Assembly (NCBI RefSeq): GCF_000189635.1
Contig: NW_002476457.1
Span: 496,001-560,000, forward strand
Length of the DNA stretch: 64,000 bases
Direction: 5' to 3'
DNA from: Tetrahymena thermophila SB210
Lineage: Eukaryota > Ciliophora > Oligohymenophorea > Hymenostomatida > Tetrahymenidae
How positions within the stretch are numbered: position 1 is the first letter of the stretch; each line of letters starts with the position of its first letter. Shown here one piece after another: positions 25,401-38,505 of this stretch. The translations under genes were made by a program, and so were the position numbers. Below the pieces are notes generated by a model, which made no database searches, was not told the DNA's origin, and saw only the letters and a program-made list of their open reading frames with translations.

Positions 25401-28050
25401 GGGATACTGCATTTACATTAATTATCTTACCAGGAGTATCCTTCCTCACATTAACTACAAATTTTATTATTTATGGTGCAGTTTTTACAATTATCAAAAA
25501 GGCATTTGCATTTACCTTGAAGATTTGGTATAAAGCTATCAATACAAACTTTGCATTTAGATTTATTACCCTCTTCTAATTCTAAACAATTTTCAAGTGC
25601 AATAATACAATTTTAACCTGTATTATCTAATTTAAAGCCTTCTTAACAAGTTTAACAAACACTTGTTGAATTATTTTAGCAAATAAAACAGTATTATACT
25701 TTACAATCTGGTTATTCTTTACAAACTGAAGTAGATATGTCTAGTTAAAAATTAGGAGCACAATTAAGACATATGCTTCCATCATTTTTTGAGCATTAAA
25801 TACAATTTTTATCTTAGCATATGCATTTTTATTTATCTGAGTCATAAATATAATTTTATGAGCATGCTTTACAGAATCCTTCTTCAGTTAACTCATATTA
25901 GTCTTTGCATTTATCACATATAAGACCATTGTTTTGCGAGCACTAATTACAATTATTTACTGCACAAACGCATTTCTAGTTAAACTTATCGTATTAATAT
26001 CCAACAGGGCATTATATACATTGACCATTTTTAAGCTCAAAATTATAGTTGCATATTAGGCATGAATTTCCATCCTCATAATTACAATATTTACAATTTT
26101 AGCTTTAACAGTAACAATTCAAGTTTCCATTTTTATCTTTTTTTGATTTAAATGTTTTACTGCAAGGCTTTTTACCGCGTTCGCACCCTTTACTATATTT
26201 GTCATAAATTGCATCTTCTGGGCACTTAAAACAGCCCCATTCATCATCACAAAATAAACATTTAGTTATATCTTCACATTTGCAAATACCATCCTTATTT
26301 GGTTTAAGTCCAGGTTGTAAACACTCAATACAATTACTTTGATTTTTGCATGTTTTACAAGAAGGACCACAATTTAGGCAATTACCACCACTGTCTATAA
26401 ATTATGTTTAATTTTCAAGTTAGCAAGGTAAGCACTACCCACAAAAATTATTGAAATTTGTACAATCCTCGTTGTAGTAATTTTGATCTGGACAAACTTT
26501 ACATACTCCTTAATCAACATACTTCCTATCTTTTGAAGTTTTTGCACAATTTGAGAGTGGTTATTAACATTATCCATCGATTAGCTCTAAATCTTTTGCA
26601 CATGATTAGCATTTATTTTGAGGGCAATATTCACAATTCTTAAGACTACAACTTTTACAAGATTGACTTTTTGAATCGTAGTAAGTACTTGGACTACATT
26701 TCTCGCAAGATCCATCGTTTATCTTGATCATATCAGCTTCTTAGCATTCATCACAGACAATTGCATTTTATTCCATATTTAAACTTATTTTTTTGCAGCC
26801 CTTTGGTTATTTGACACAAAAATCTCCAATTTTAACATATCCGTTTGAACATTAAATACAATTTTTTTAGGAGAAAAAGTTAAAACCAAATCCATCTTAA
26901 CACTTTTCACATTTAACAGAAGAACATTCATTGCAATTTGGGAATTTATTACACTCCATACATATATTATCAGAATCATTCATATAATAGCCATCAGGAT
27001 TGCATTTTAAGCAAATCCTTCCTTTTGCCCACCGTCCTTATCTGCATATAGGTTCACAAGTTTAAAAATCAGGATAAATAAAGTAAGAAGAATCTAAACA
27101 CTCATTACAAATCATATTGTCATTATCGCACTTACATTTTGAAGAATCGCATCCTACTATTTGACCCCAAACATTATAGATCTATCCATCAGGGAGTTTT
27201 TAACATTCCCCATTTGGTCTATTTCCTTTTTTTACATTATTGTAAACACATAACCTGCACGGAACCTCTTTTACTCTAGTAACTGCATATTTATCACACA
27301 TCGAGCATTCAATAAAATCTTTAGTGCAGTCGAATTCCAATAAAAATCTTTAATTATTATTTAACTTTTGTTTAATTTATTACTAGCAATCCAAACTATA
27401 TTTTTGAATTTGAAAAAACATTAATAAATACTTAACAAAAAATTACAAGTTAAAATTTAAAAATAAAATAATTTATAAAAAATGTTAAAATAAATAATAA
27501 AAGTATTTAAAAATTACATCTTAAAATTAAAAAATGGAAAAAGGTTGTCTTCAACTAGAGCAGATCCAAATTTGTTTGTTAAGCTAAATTAAGTTACATA
27601 GATTTGAACAATAACTTTGTCTTGGTTTGAGTTAAGCTTAATCTAAGACTGTATTTTACTTTTTTACTCTTAAATTACTTAAAGTTAAGCTTCAAGCTAA
27701 TCCCCCTCAATTAAAACATAAGAATATAATTTTTATTAACTTTTTTTACAATTAATAACTTTGTCTCATTAAAAAAATTAATTAATAAATTTTACTTTAA
27801 AAATTATTTGTTCAGTATCTTTATCCAATCAATATCTAAATCTACAAGGCACTCTTAATTGAAAGAAGAAATAAATTTTTTCTCAATGAAAACGTCAAAG
27901 CTGAATACCTGGCTGAATTCATCATTTGTTTAAGTTTTGCACACTAATTGAGTTTAAATTTAATTTATAAATTAAATTAGCTAAAAAAGAAACTTTCTTA
28001 CATTATATTATGAATTATATAAAAAAAACTAGTTTGAAAATCGTCATCAT
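19499..28050 (-). CDS. giant cysteine-rich repeat membrane protein, 2771 residues
   Basis: Putative surface receptor or adhesin-like protein. Start ATG at 28050 gives signal peptide MMTIFKLVFFIQFIIQ. Introns at 27944-28001 (58 nt), 27740-27795 (56 nt) and 27396-27517 (122 nt) give exons of 49, 148, 222 and 7897 nt. Their sum is exactly 2772 codons, which supports the model. The N-terminal ~160 residues are non-repetitive. From about 27340 to 21600 the chain is an almost unbroken series of short Cys repeats (for example NKCNKCEENYTF, NCDKCSEGDG), of furin-like or growth-factor-receptor type. From about 21130 a multi-pass membrane domain follows (YFLFYVNVDHP, SFLIIFLCVYIFFKVI, YVQISLLSTLNVLL), with a CKPY motif. 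A Q/N/S-rich cytoplasmic-type tail includes KFFKRNPFLPK and ends at TGA 19499-19501. The membrane domain is clearly homologous to the whole protein at 29461-31362. Function is unknown. Confidence 0.87.
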
Positions 28051-29460
28051 TTTATTCAACTTCTTTTTACTTTTAATATATTAATTTTTTTAGTTATTTC
28101 TAATATTAATAATTTATTGTGATGTCTTCAATTAAAATACGATTTTATTTATGATGGTTAAAGATAATTAGATATTAATTAAATTAACCTAGAACCATAA
28201 ATTGATCATTTATTATTCCTAGGAGGATTTATTTTAAAAGGAAATCCTAATTTTTTTTATCAAAAAGATACAAAATATTATACTTTTTTATTAAAATATA
28301 CAAAGAATTAAATAATTTATAATAGCGAATATAATGTTTTAAATATCTTGGTATAAATTAATACTAATTTACATTTATTAAGCTAGTAAAAGAAGTAGCT
28401 TTTCTTTTACATAAATTTATATCTATTTATTATTGGCTCTATTTTTAATTAAAAATCTTGCAATAATAATTGACCATAGATTTTACAATAATCATTAAGT
28501 AAGTAAATGACAATATTAATATTTTTGTGCACTTAATAATTAATAATCAGTCAAATTTAATGCGTAAGTATCTTTCATTTAATTATTGACTTCTTTATTT
28601 AATTAATTATGAGAAGTGATTTTGTAATAAGATAGTACTAATGTTTAAAGGTATTTTTAATATATTTCGATTTCTAAATAAATAAGATACACTTACCAAA
28701 CAAATTTAAAATTTCATTTATTTTCCTCAGCTTTAATTAATTTTTTTCCATTTTAAAATTTAACTACAGTTTTATCAAGTTTAAATTTATCCTGCTTCTT
28801 TAGAGGAAAAAAATTCTGTAAAATGCATAAGTTAGTTCTATTTCTCTTTCAGCTATACTTAGCAATAAGATAAATTCTTTTATAAACCTATAAGAAGATA
28901 TGATGAATTACTAAAGTAATTAACTTTAAATTGCTTATTGTTAATATTTTACAAGCTATATTTGTATGGTTAAAATCTGCATTAACCTATTAGACTTAAC
29001 TTTTAAACAAACTAAATTTTATCATTAAAATGAGGTAACTAAAATATTTATTTTTTGTCTTAAACTCAATTAAAATGAGTTAGTTTTTAGTTTAAATATT
29101 TTTTAAACTAATATAAATTTATTCTTTTGCATGAATATTCTTCATTTTAAATTGTCTTAATCATTAAGATTAATAAATATGTTCTGTGAAATAATTTAAA
29201 CTATAACTTAAATCATAATTTATTTATCATTTACAAATATTTGAGAGGTAATTAATTAAAAAAGAATTAATTAATAGAAAATATTAGGAAATAAAAAGCG
29301 TCACTGAAATACTATATTAATACTGTAAGGAATTATATATAATTTAATATTTACTAATAATATAAATGCATTTTTAATAGACTAATTAATTTATTTAGTT
29401 CATTGAGAAAATACTACTTCAATTATAAACTTAATTATTCAAATAAAATTGTAATTAATT
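28051..29460. other. AT-rich intergenic region, promoter side of the 2771-residue gene
   Basis: I see no gene. This stretch should contain the promoter of the minus-strand gene starting at 28050 and the 3' end of the minus-strand gene stopping at 29461. Confidence 0.6.
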
Positions 29461-31362
29461 TCAAAAATTTTAGAAATCTACATCAGTAGCTCTTTCCATC
29501 ATGTTTTAAGTGTTTCTTTAGACAGGATTTGCATTAAATCCAACATTTTTATTGCTATTATTAACTTTTAGATCCCCATCATGAATTATATTATCATAGT
29601 AGCCATTTTTAGGAATAAATGGATTTCTTTTAAATAGCAATGGTTTGACTCTTTGCTTGTACTTTTATCTCTCTTCAGCGTTTGCTAAATTAGGAAGCAT
29701 GTTATCGGATATCAAAAAATCATTAAATGAAGTCTTCGCTGTCTTCATAGGCACTTCCTCCATTTTTCTATCAATTTATGTAATTTCTGGTTTATTTTCT
29801 TCTAGATTATTCGCTTAAATATGCTAAAGACTTACAGGGTAGTTTTAATTTTAAGCCATTTAATTATTTAAAGATTATTATGGAATATTTTACTATTATA
29901 ATGGTTAATCTCCTTGCATTTATTAAGGTTATTACTGTAAAGGGATAACTGCTTGTTATTTTTCATTTTATTATTAAATTTCGTTAAGAGATTTCTTTTC
30001 TTCTTCTTTCAAATGCTATTAGTGTTATAAATCATTCTCTTATGCTATCGGTAGAGGAGCTACTTTAGAACTTCTACCCTTAATTAACCAATAGATCTCA
30101 ATGAATAACTTTGCTAAAACATCTAATAAATGAATTGCCAGTATAAAAACACCAATAGATACATAAGCCCATCCTATCTCAGGTTAGCTTGTGTTATATG
30201 AGGTAGTAGAAGAAGTTATATCATTAAAAAAGTAAATTAAAACTTGCATAGCAATAAATAAAGCTTCAGTAGCGGCATTTCTGATATTATCTATTAGCAA
30301 AATGTGTGGTCTAGCTATGATATAGAGGAAAAATAAAAGTATATTAGCTCCAGAAAAGACGCTCAGTGTGATTATTCTGTGATCTTATAGTACAACGAGA
30401 GCACCTGCAAAAATAATTTTTCTAAATAGAATAAAGATATTCACGTACTTTCCAAAGGGGGTCGAATCCATTTATTTCTATGTGTTCAATATTAAACCTT
30501 CTTGCTAAATTTCAATATTAGTTTAAACACTTAGTGCTTATTCTTTTTTATCTTAAGGATTTTAATCTTTAGTTAAACTATAATTTTGGGCATTTGCATT
30601 TTAATAGTTTTTATCTTCTGAAGCACTTATTTTATATCCAGAAACTAATGATAAATATCTGATTTAAAAGGACCTCATCGATGAAGGCAAAGCTATTTCT
30701 TCCTAGTTTTTTGAAATTAGATACCCAAAAAGTAAAGGAAAAGCAACCAAAATCAAAGCTACTAAAGCAAAGATAGCAAAATTTACTTTTTATAAAGTAG
30801 AGTCGAAATACATTGCGTCTTTTTAAAGGAAGCAAAATACAGAGAATTAATTGTAGAAAATCCATAAAATGTAGATAAAGTAATCGAATTCCCACGCTCT
30901 TTTCAGTGAATCTTTCAAATAAGTTTAGAGTCTCCCCATAGGTATGAAGCTTGCAATCTTTAGGATCACATAAACACCTACCATTCCTATTATGATGCAA
31001 AATGAAAGAGTAGTATTGTTCAAAAAGAAAGAATCTAGTCCATAGGCTTGGAACATGATACTAGTATAATATTAGTAAGTGTTAGAGACACTTGATTTAA
31101 GGTAGTCATACATTCTATCATAATGAAATTTTCCAAACATCTTCTGGAAATCTATCACATTTGTAGGTGGATTTGCTTTGACAAAAAAGAGAAAATAAAC
31201 TATTGCTAATGCATCTATTAAATTAAACATGATGTGAAATTTTCCAAGTAAACCCAATAAAATGCCCACTACAACCGCAGTAATTGAGTAAGCTAATGCT
31301 ATATATTCATAGGTGTCATTATAAAAACCTTAGGAATAGCTAGAGATTGAAGTTGAGCTCAT
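29461..31362 (-). CDS. multi-pass membrane protein, homologue of the C-terminal domain of the Cys-rich neighbour
   Basis: A single open frame of 634 codons runs from ATG 31362 to TGA 29461-29463 (633 residues, no intron needed). About nine hydrophobic segments are visible, including YSITAVVVGILLGLLG, FCIIIGMVGVYVILKI, VNFAIFALVALILVAF, ILLFFLYIIA and IGWAYVSIGVFILAIHLL. It aligns through its length with the membrane part of the adjacent 2771-residue protein. Shared landmarks are F-K-(M/L)-FG-F, DSFFL-N, P-GR, WEF--FIY, KY-N----RKI-F, DNI, GW-YV-I and the tail motif FKRNPF-PK. Unlike that neighbour it has no signal peptide and no cysteine repeats. The C-terminal 230 residues are Q/N-rich. Related membrane regions occur in TRP-like and other polytopic families, but I cannot assign one. 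It lies 1.4 kb upstream of its homologue on the same strand. Confidence 0.9.
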
Positions 31363-32983
31363 TTGATTATTATTAGTGTTAGTGTTAATTTATTAGCTTT
31401 AAAAAGGTATTTTTAATATATTTTTGTTGATGCTATTACTTTTATATGATTTTTTCGCTGTTTTTATGTTCTAAATAACAAGAAAGATAAATGGTATTAA
31501 TGCAGCTTTTATTATTATATTATTTCAATGTTTCAATTATATTCACAAATTACATTAGATAAATATCAAAATAAAATAAATCAATTTATCACCTGAATTT
31601 TCTATATATCAACACCAAATCCAATTCCAAAAAGGTATATTTTATGTTAAGTCAAAGCAATTTAAATAAAATAATTATTTAAAAAAGAATAAAAGAAGTA
31701 AAAAATTCAATTTTATGATTGAATTAATAATTTAGAGACAGATTTATGAATATAAATATTTATTATATAAAATATATTTTTGGTAATATTGCTCATTTAA
31801 TCTATAGCCTATTTAATGAAGGAAGAAGTTTCTATTTCAGTATACTTCTATTCTAATTTTCAATTTTTTAAGTTAATTAAAACTTTTAAATTCCTTTAAA
31901 TAGATATAACTAATAATAGTAACTAAGCTCTATTAATTATATTCTATGTTCGTTCATTCACTCTCTCCTCTTTTATTAGCTAGGAATTTAAATTTAAAAC
32001 ACATAATTTGATTGAATTAAAACATAAGTAAACATATTAAATGTACAAAATATATCAATTAATACTCTTTTAAATATATTTCTTCAATTTTACAAATATT
32101 TGATTAAGATTCCATTCTATTAAGCATCAATTTTTTGCCTATGTAAATATAAGTAATGATTTTTTATTGAGCTTCAAATTTATGAAGAAGGGAGAAATCG
32201 AATAAAAATAATATACTGTAAGTCCTTATTTATTCAGGAGATCATTAATTAACGCAATAAATATAAAATTTTCAGAATTAAGGTAGTAAATAGAAGAAAA
32301 ATTGTGTTTTGAAGTTGTCTTTATTTATGAAGATTTATAGTATTGCAATTAGATGAGATAATAATTGCTTTCTCTTTCTCAATTTATTAGTGAGTTTCTA
32401 GTGAATTAAAATAATAAAAATTAATTAACTACTCTAAAATTAACAATATTTTTAATTTTAAAAAAATTATTAACAAAAAAAGAAACTTTGATTAAATAGG
32501 TTAATGAAAAAACTCTTACTTAAAATTTGTTAATTTTTAAGAAACTTTATACTTTTTCAGAACAAAATATTTTTTTGTTGCTAATATTGTCCTATCTTGT
32601 TTAATCCATTTCAATAGATTATCTTAATTTCAAGATATAAAGATAATGTTTATTATTAAGTTCTTACTTCATAAATTTGATTGAATAATTAATTAATTCA
32701 TTAATTGTTTTAATTAAGATAAATATTATTCAAATAAATCTTTTACTTTTACTTTTTAGTTAAAATATGGTTTTTTTAACTTAATTTTATATTGAATAAA
32801 CATTAGAAGCAGACAAAATTTTAGAAAATTAAAAATATTATAAATATTTATAGTGAATTTTAAATGTAAATTGCATTTATAAATACAAATTTATTATTAA
32901 ACAAATAAATTAATAAATATTTATTTATTAATTAATTAAAATAATTATATTTTTATTTTAGTTATTAATATCTTTTTTATATT
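31363..32983. other. AT-rich intergenic region
   Basis: No gene is recognised. From about 32290 onward the sequence is the downstream flank of a duplicated block that recurs at about 37855. Confidence 0.6.
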
Positions 32984-35280
32984 TCAAATACAACTATTGT
33001 TAGTAAACTCAATCTAATCTAGCTACTTTACTAGAATTAAAAATCTTCTAACACCAGCTATTAGAGCTCCAGAGAAGAGTAAACTAAAACTCAATAAAAT
33101 AATACAAGGTATTTAAATTCCAAAACGCAATCCTGCATTGCTGTTAAAACCATGATTAAACTCTACAAATCCAGAAACAACTGTTATTATAAAACTATAA
33201 GCAAAATTCAAGATACCTAATAAAAGATTTAGTTTAATTAGCTTTGGTAGAGTTTTTAGAATGGAAATTAGTAAAATTAATATCTAAACAGCTAATAGTG
33301 TTATTTGAATAGCAAAAGGAGTAACTAAATCAGATTAAGAATCAGAGTCTTATAGATAAATTGGGTATCCTATAGACAAGATAGCTAATGAAACACAATA
33401 CAAAATTAATAAATAGTAGAAGTACTTTTTAATGCTTGATTATAGAGACTTACAACAGTAAAATATTTTACTGTTTCTAATAATTTCATTTTAAAAACCT
33501 CTGTTGTTGTTAATAATTTGTTGTAGTACTTTATTTTCCATTTATTAATTTGATAGCAAGTTAAATTATCCTATCAAATTGAGGTTAGGGATGATTAAAT
33601 TTAATTCTGAATAAATCTGCTGCAGTGCGTTAACTATACCACTCACTCCTACTCCTTGATTACCATATTTTCTTCTAGATCTAATTGGAGCTGTGCAATA
33701 TATTATTTCAGGACTTGAGTATTAAATATTTATGAGGTTTGGATCTGTGTTAATCACAAAAGCTGGATTTTATTGATTATTGTTTTGATTTATTCCTACC
33801 TACTACTAAGGATATTGATAGCCATATTCATTATAATTATTATTTTGATTGTAAATGAATGGTTAGCCCAATTGATGCTATTAAGGATTATAGCTGTTAT
33901 TATTATACTATTGGTCTTGAAGGTTCTGATATTAGTAATTTTAGTTGTTATTGTTCATTTTTGTACAGATAAATGTGAATACTTACTTACTTTTGTTGTA
34001 TTTGTTCTTTAAATTTTTTATTTTAATTAAATTTTATGTATTAATAGATTAATTAATTTCTTTTTTAAAGGAAAGCACTTTAAGATATTTTTAGAAAATT
34101 TAGTAACTTAAAATTGATCTAATATTAAGATATCTAAAACCAAATAGTTGAAAGAATAAAATATAATAGAAGAAAGTCTTTTAAGATAGCACATAATCTC
34201 GAATTATCATTAAAAATTTTTACTTTTTAAAACATTAAATTTATCTATTTCATAGAAATTCAAATTAATTTTGTATGTTTATTTGTTTCTAATGAAATAT
34301 GAATTTGAGTTTTTAGTGATTAATTAATTAATTAAGTAGATAGCAAAAATTTTCAAAGTTAAGTTGGTCAATCTATCTTTCTGTCTATATTTCTATCCAA
34401 ATACTAATATTAATTTAAATCAATTTTCTATATATCTTATCATATAAGGTAGCTATCTGATTAGCAATCCTAATATAAAAATATATATCTATTAGCAATT
34501 ATTTATTTAATATTGAATCTATAAAAAAAGCGTTCTATCTTGTAAAATAATTATTATTATTATGACGCATTCTCGAATTAAAAATATTTTTAATTTAAAC
34601 TTTTTAGAAATTTTAAATTCATTTTTTATATTTCATAAATATCAATTTGAAATAAATTTATTTGTTTCTATAAATTTAGCCTTTCTAATCAACTTTGATT
34701 TTTATTAATTAATTTGCTTGCTTTTATTTTACACCTTACAATTAATTGTATGTATGTATGCATGTAGTAATATATATATGTATGTGTGTGGAACATTATT
34801 TTAATTAATTTTTTTCAAAAGAAATTTTTTAATAAAAATGATTGATAAAGAAAAAAGTAAATAAAGTAAATTATTTATTATTTTTTTGAGTAAATTTAAA
34901 CTGAAAATGCTTTTTCCATATTTTAGTTTATATGCCTATGAATTCATGTGAACTATTTTCAAATGGAGTCTATGATTTAATAAATAAAATTTCTTATCTT
35001 AGCTTCTTAGTTATTTTACAATTAATTCTAAACATATAAGAGTTAATTAAAATAGATTAAAACTAGTAAAAATCTTCTAAATAAATAGACAGACATATTT
35101 ATCCATATTTAAAAAATAAACTTTTTTATAAAATAAGTTTTTCTATTTTAATTTTAAAATATTTGTGCTCTATTTAAATGAATCACTTCAAAAATTAAAG
35201 TAATACCAACCACAAAATATAATTATTTGTATTTATTCAATTTTTTATCTCTGTTATAAAAAATTAAATTGATAAAATCC
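32290..35280. repeat. duplicated block, unit 1 (gene plus both flanks)
   Basis: This block matches about 37855-40780 with many small differences. Shared anchors are TGTTTTGAAGTTG near 32303 and 37865, the gene itself, ATCAACTTTGATTT near 34690 and 40205, and CCAACCACAAAATATAA near 35205 and 40715. Conservation of both non-coding flanks shows a segmental duplication of about 3 kb rather than gene-only copying. Confidence 0.7.
32984..33958 (-). CDS. small four-pass membrane protein with Q/N-rich N-terminus, copy 1
   Basis: Intact single-exon frame of 325 codons, ATG 33958 to TGA 32984-32986 (324 residues). The first ~75 residues are almost only Q, N, Y and P. A conserved middle follows: NIQYSSPEIIYCTAP, GVGVSGIVNALQQIYSEL, a Cys pair in IFYCCKSLQSSIKKYF. 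Four hydrophobic segments come after that (YLLILYCVSLAILSIG, AIQITLLAVQILILLI, LLLGILNFAYSFIITVV, CIILLSFSLLFSGALIA). The tail ends in NNSCI. I do not recognise the family. It has three relatives in this window, at 35671-36633, 38506-39476 and 49256-50254. The FYCC pair next to the first membrane segment could be an acylation site, but that is speculation. Confidence 0.9.
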
Positions 35281-35670
35281 AATACTAGTTACTGTATTTT
35301 TTGAAGCCAAGCATATTAAGCTTTAGCCTCAAAAGAATAAATATTATATACTAATTGATATAAATCAATAAATTTAAAATTTAAATTAATGAGGAAATGA
35401 TTAAATTAATTAAAAAATATTTAATTAAAATTTTTAATATTTAGATTTTAACTCACATAAATTTAAGTTGGCATTAACAATTACAGAATATATAAAATTT
35501 AAAGTTATTCCTTTCTTATTATCACATAAAAATGAGAATGATCTTTTTTAGTAATGTAAATTGGAAAGAATATAAAATTTAATACAATATACAAAAAGTC
35601 AAGGACATATGAAAAATTATTTTTAAAAAATTTTAATTTATACACTATTAATTAAAGCGCTTATTCAATT
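33959..35670. other. AT-rich spacer between family copies 1 and 2
   Basis: No gene is seen. A short TGTA/TATG microsatellite-like patch lies at about 34747-34790. Most of the stretch belongs to the duplicated flank described for 32290-35280. Confidence 0.6.
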
Positions 35671-36633
35671 TCAAATACAATTTCCATCTACAAATTCATT
35701 TTGGTCTAATTACTTTACTAAAACAAGAAATCTTTTTGTGGATACTAAGATAATTGAGTTAGACACTAATGAAAACATCAAGATAAAAATACATGGTATT
35801 TAAATTGCAAAACGTAGTGCTGTATTGTTATTACCATCAGAATTAAACTCTACAATCGAAGAAACCATAATTATTATAAAGCTAAAAAAAAAATTTAATA
35901 TAATTAATAGATAATTAAACTTTAGAAGTTTATGTAGAGTGCATACTAAGGAAACTGTTAGCAATATAATCTAAATGTAAATTAGCAAAATTTGAATAAT
36001 AAATGGAGCAGTTAACTGAGAAACTGAATCAGAACTTGAAAAATAAAATGGATATCCAATAGTTAATGCTAAAGCAGCTATAAATTACAAAACTAGGATT
36101 TAGTAAAATTACTTAGTAGCCCTTGATTATAGAGTTTTACAGCAATAAAATACTTTACAATTTCTAATTAATTCATTTTAAATAATTCTGTTATTGTTGA
36201 TCATTGGCTGAAACACTTTATTTTCCATCTAATTAGTTGATAGAAAGTTGAAACGTCCTATCAAATCTAGATTAGGAATGACTAAATTTAATTCTGAGTA
36301 AATCTGTTATAATGCATTAATGATTCCATTTACTCCTACTCCATTATTATAATGTTTTCTTGTAGATCTAATCGAAGCTGTGCAGTATATAACTTCAGGA
36401 CTTGAGTATTAAATGCTTATAATGTTAGGATTTGGGTTAACTTGAAAAGCAGGATTTTATTGATAAGAAATCGGATATACTTCTACATTCTATTTCGGGT
36501 ATTGATAACCAAAATTATTATTAGGAATTTTATCTATGGGTTATCCTACAAGATAAGGCTGAGGATTTATAATATTGTTATGCTAAGCAACTTGAAAATT
36601 TGGATTGTAAATATCTTGATTGTTATAGTTCAT
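35671..36633 (-). CDS. small four-pass membrane protein with Q/N-rich N-terminus, copy 2
   Basis: Intact single-exon frame of 321 codons, ATG 36633 to TGA 35671-35673 (320 residues). It keeps the family layout: Q/N/P-rich start, ISIQYSSPEVIYCTA, NGVGVNGIINALQQIYSEL, the Cys pair in VFYCCKTLQSR, four hydrophobic segments, and the ending VDGNCI. It is more diverged from copies 1 and 3 than they are from each other, and its flanks are less similar, so it is the older duplicate. Function is unknown. Confidence 0.9.
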
Positions 36634-38505
36634 TTTTGTCTACTAAAATTGTATTTTTTCTAAATTACTTTGAATTTTATTTATAGTTTTTTGTATTTTA
36701 ATTAAAATTTATTTATTAAAAAGAAAGCTAATGAAAATCAGATTTAAACCAAAAATTTTAATTAATTAATAGTGGATATGATAGATATTTTTTTATTTTT
36801 TTAAGATTTCTATTTCATCAAGAAAAAAAAGAAAAAAAACAAATAAAATACAACAAAAATACTTACAGAGAAATAATTTTATTATGAAAATGAATAAGAT
36901 ATTTTAAAATAAAATAATATATTTTTACTATGCAAAAAATTATCAAGTTTTTTTCATTTTTCTTAATTTATCTATTTCATCAAGTTTAAATTTAGTTTTA
37001 AATTTTAAGTTTTAGAAGAAATTATTTATTTACTTATTTACTTTTAGTTAAGTAGAAAGAAGTTAATTTTTGAAAATTAAATTTATCACCTATTCAATTA
37101 CTAACAATATTTCAAATTAATTTTCTATATAACTTATTATTTAATTTACTCTTTAACTCAAATCATAAAAACTGAAAGCTAGCCATTCAAATAAATAGAT
37201 ACTCGAAATCGGTAAATAAAGTGATTAATACATACATATTTTAAGTTAATAATATCATATAGCCATTATTTAGTTTGGTTTTATTTCGATGATCATTTGA
37301 GTAAATTTAAAACATTAATATAAATAGATATTAATATTGTATTTTTGTTTATATTTATTTAACATTGATACAATAACATAAATTTTAATTTCTAAATTTA
37401 GAACTCTAATTTTAATTATGTATTAAAAATTTTTCTTCTATTTTATCTATTCAGCTAATTTTTATCAAGTAATAGAAAATAATACAAAAACTTAAGAAAA
37501 AGAAAAAAAATATCTATATCTATAATACGCTCATTTATTATGGCACTTACAGATTAATTAAGAAAGTTCAGTTGTGATTATTTGTAAATTTAGTTTCTTG
37601 AGTAAGAAATATAAATTTAGTAGGACAATAATTATGATTTTATATTTAATAAAAAAAATTAAAAAGAAATAAAAAATGGTTTTGGAGCAAGTTAGAACCT
37701 GAATGAAGAAAAAAAGAAAAATTTTCATTCAAAGATTTAATTTGTTTTTTGAATATGGCACTTTTTTTTGAGCAAAAAAGATACTTAAGGAATGCCTTAA
37801 TTAATGAGCATTTACAGTATATAAAAAATTGATTCAAGATTAAAAGATGGCAATAAATAGGGGAAATAAGTGTTTTGAAGTTGCTTTTACTAATGAAGAT
37901 TTATGGTATTTTAATTAGAAGAGATCGTATTTATTTACTCTTTCTAAATTTATTTCGAATTTAGTAGTGAGTTTCTAGTCAATTAACTAACACTCTTTAC
38001 TAACAATATTTTTAATTTTTTAAAAACTATTAAAAAAATACTTTAATAAGATAAATAAAATTCTAAAAATTCTGAATATTTTTTAATTATTAAGAAAAAT
38101 TAATTATTCTTTTTTATGATAAAAATATTTATTTTTTACTAATATTTAAATATATTAACTTATTTATTTTACTCCAAGTAATAAAAAAAAATTAATATTT
38201 ATTATTAAACTCTTTCTTCATAAATTTGATTGAATAGTGAATTAATTGCTTTAATTTAAGAAATACTATCCATATTTATCTTTTATTTTTACTTTTTAGT
38301 TAATATAAGGTTTTTTGAACTGAATTTTATATTAAATAAACATCATAAGCAAACAAAATTCTACAAAATAAAAAATATTAGAAATATTAAGAAGTGAATC
38401 TTCTATTTAAATTAAATTTTAATACAAATTTAATATTAAGTTAATTGTTTTTATTAATATATATATAAATATTTTTATTTATGTTATTAATATCTTTTTT
38501 ATTAT
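36634..38505. other. AT-rich spacer between family copies 2 and 3
   Basis: I see no gene. The part from about 37855 onward matches the downstream flank of copy 1. Confidence 0.6.
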
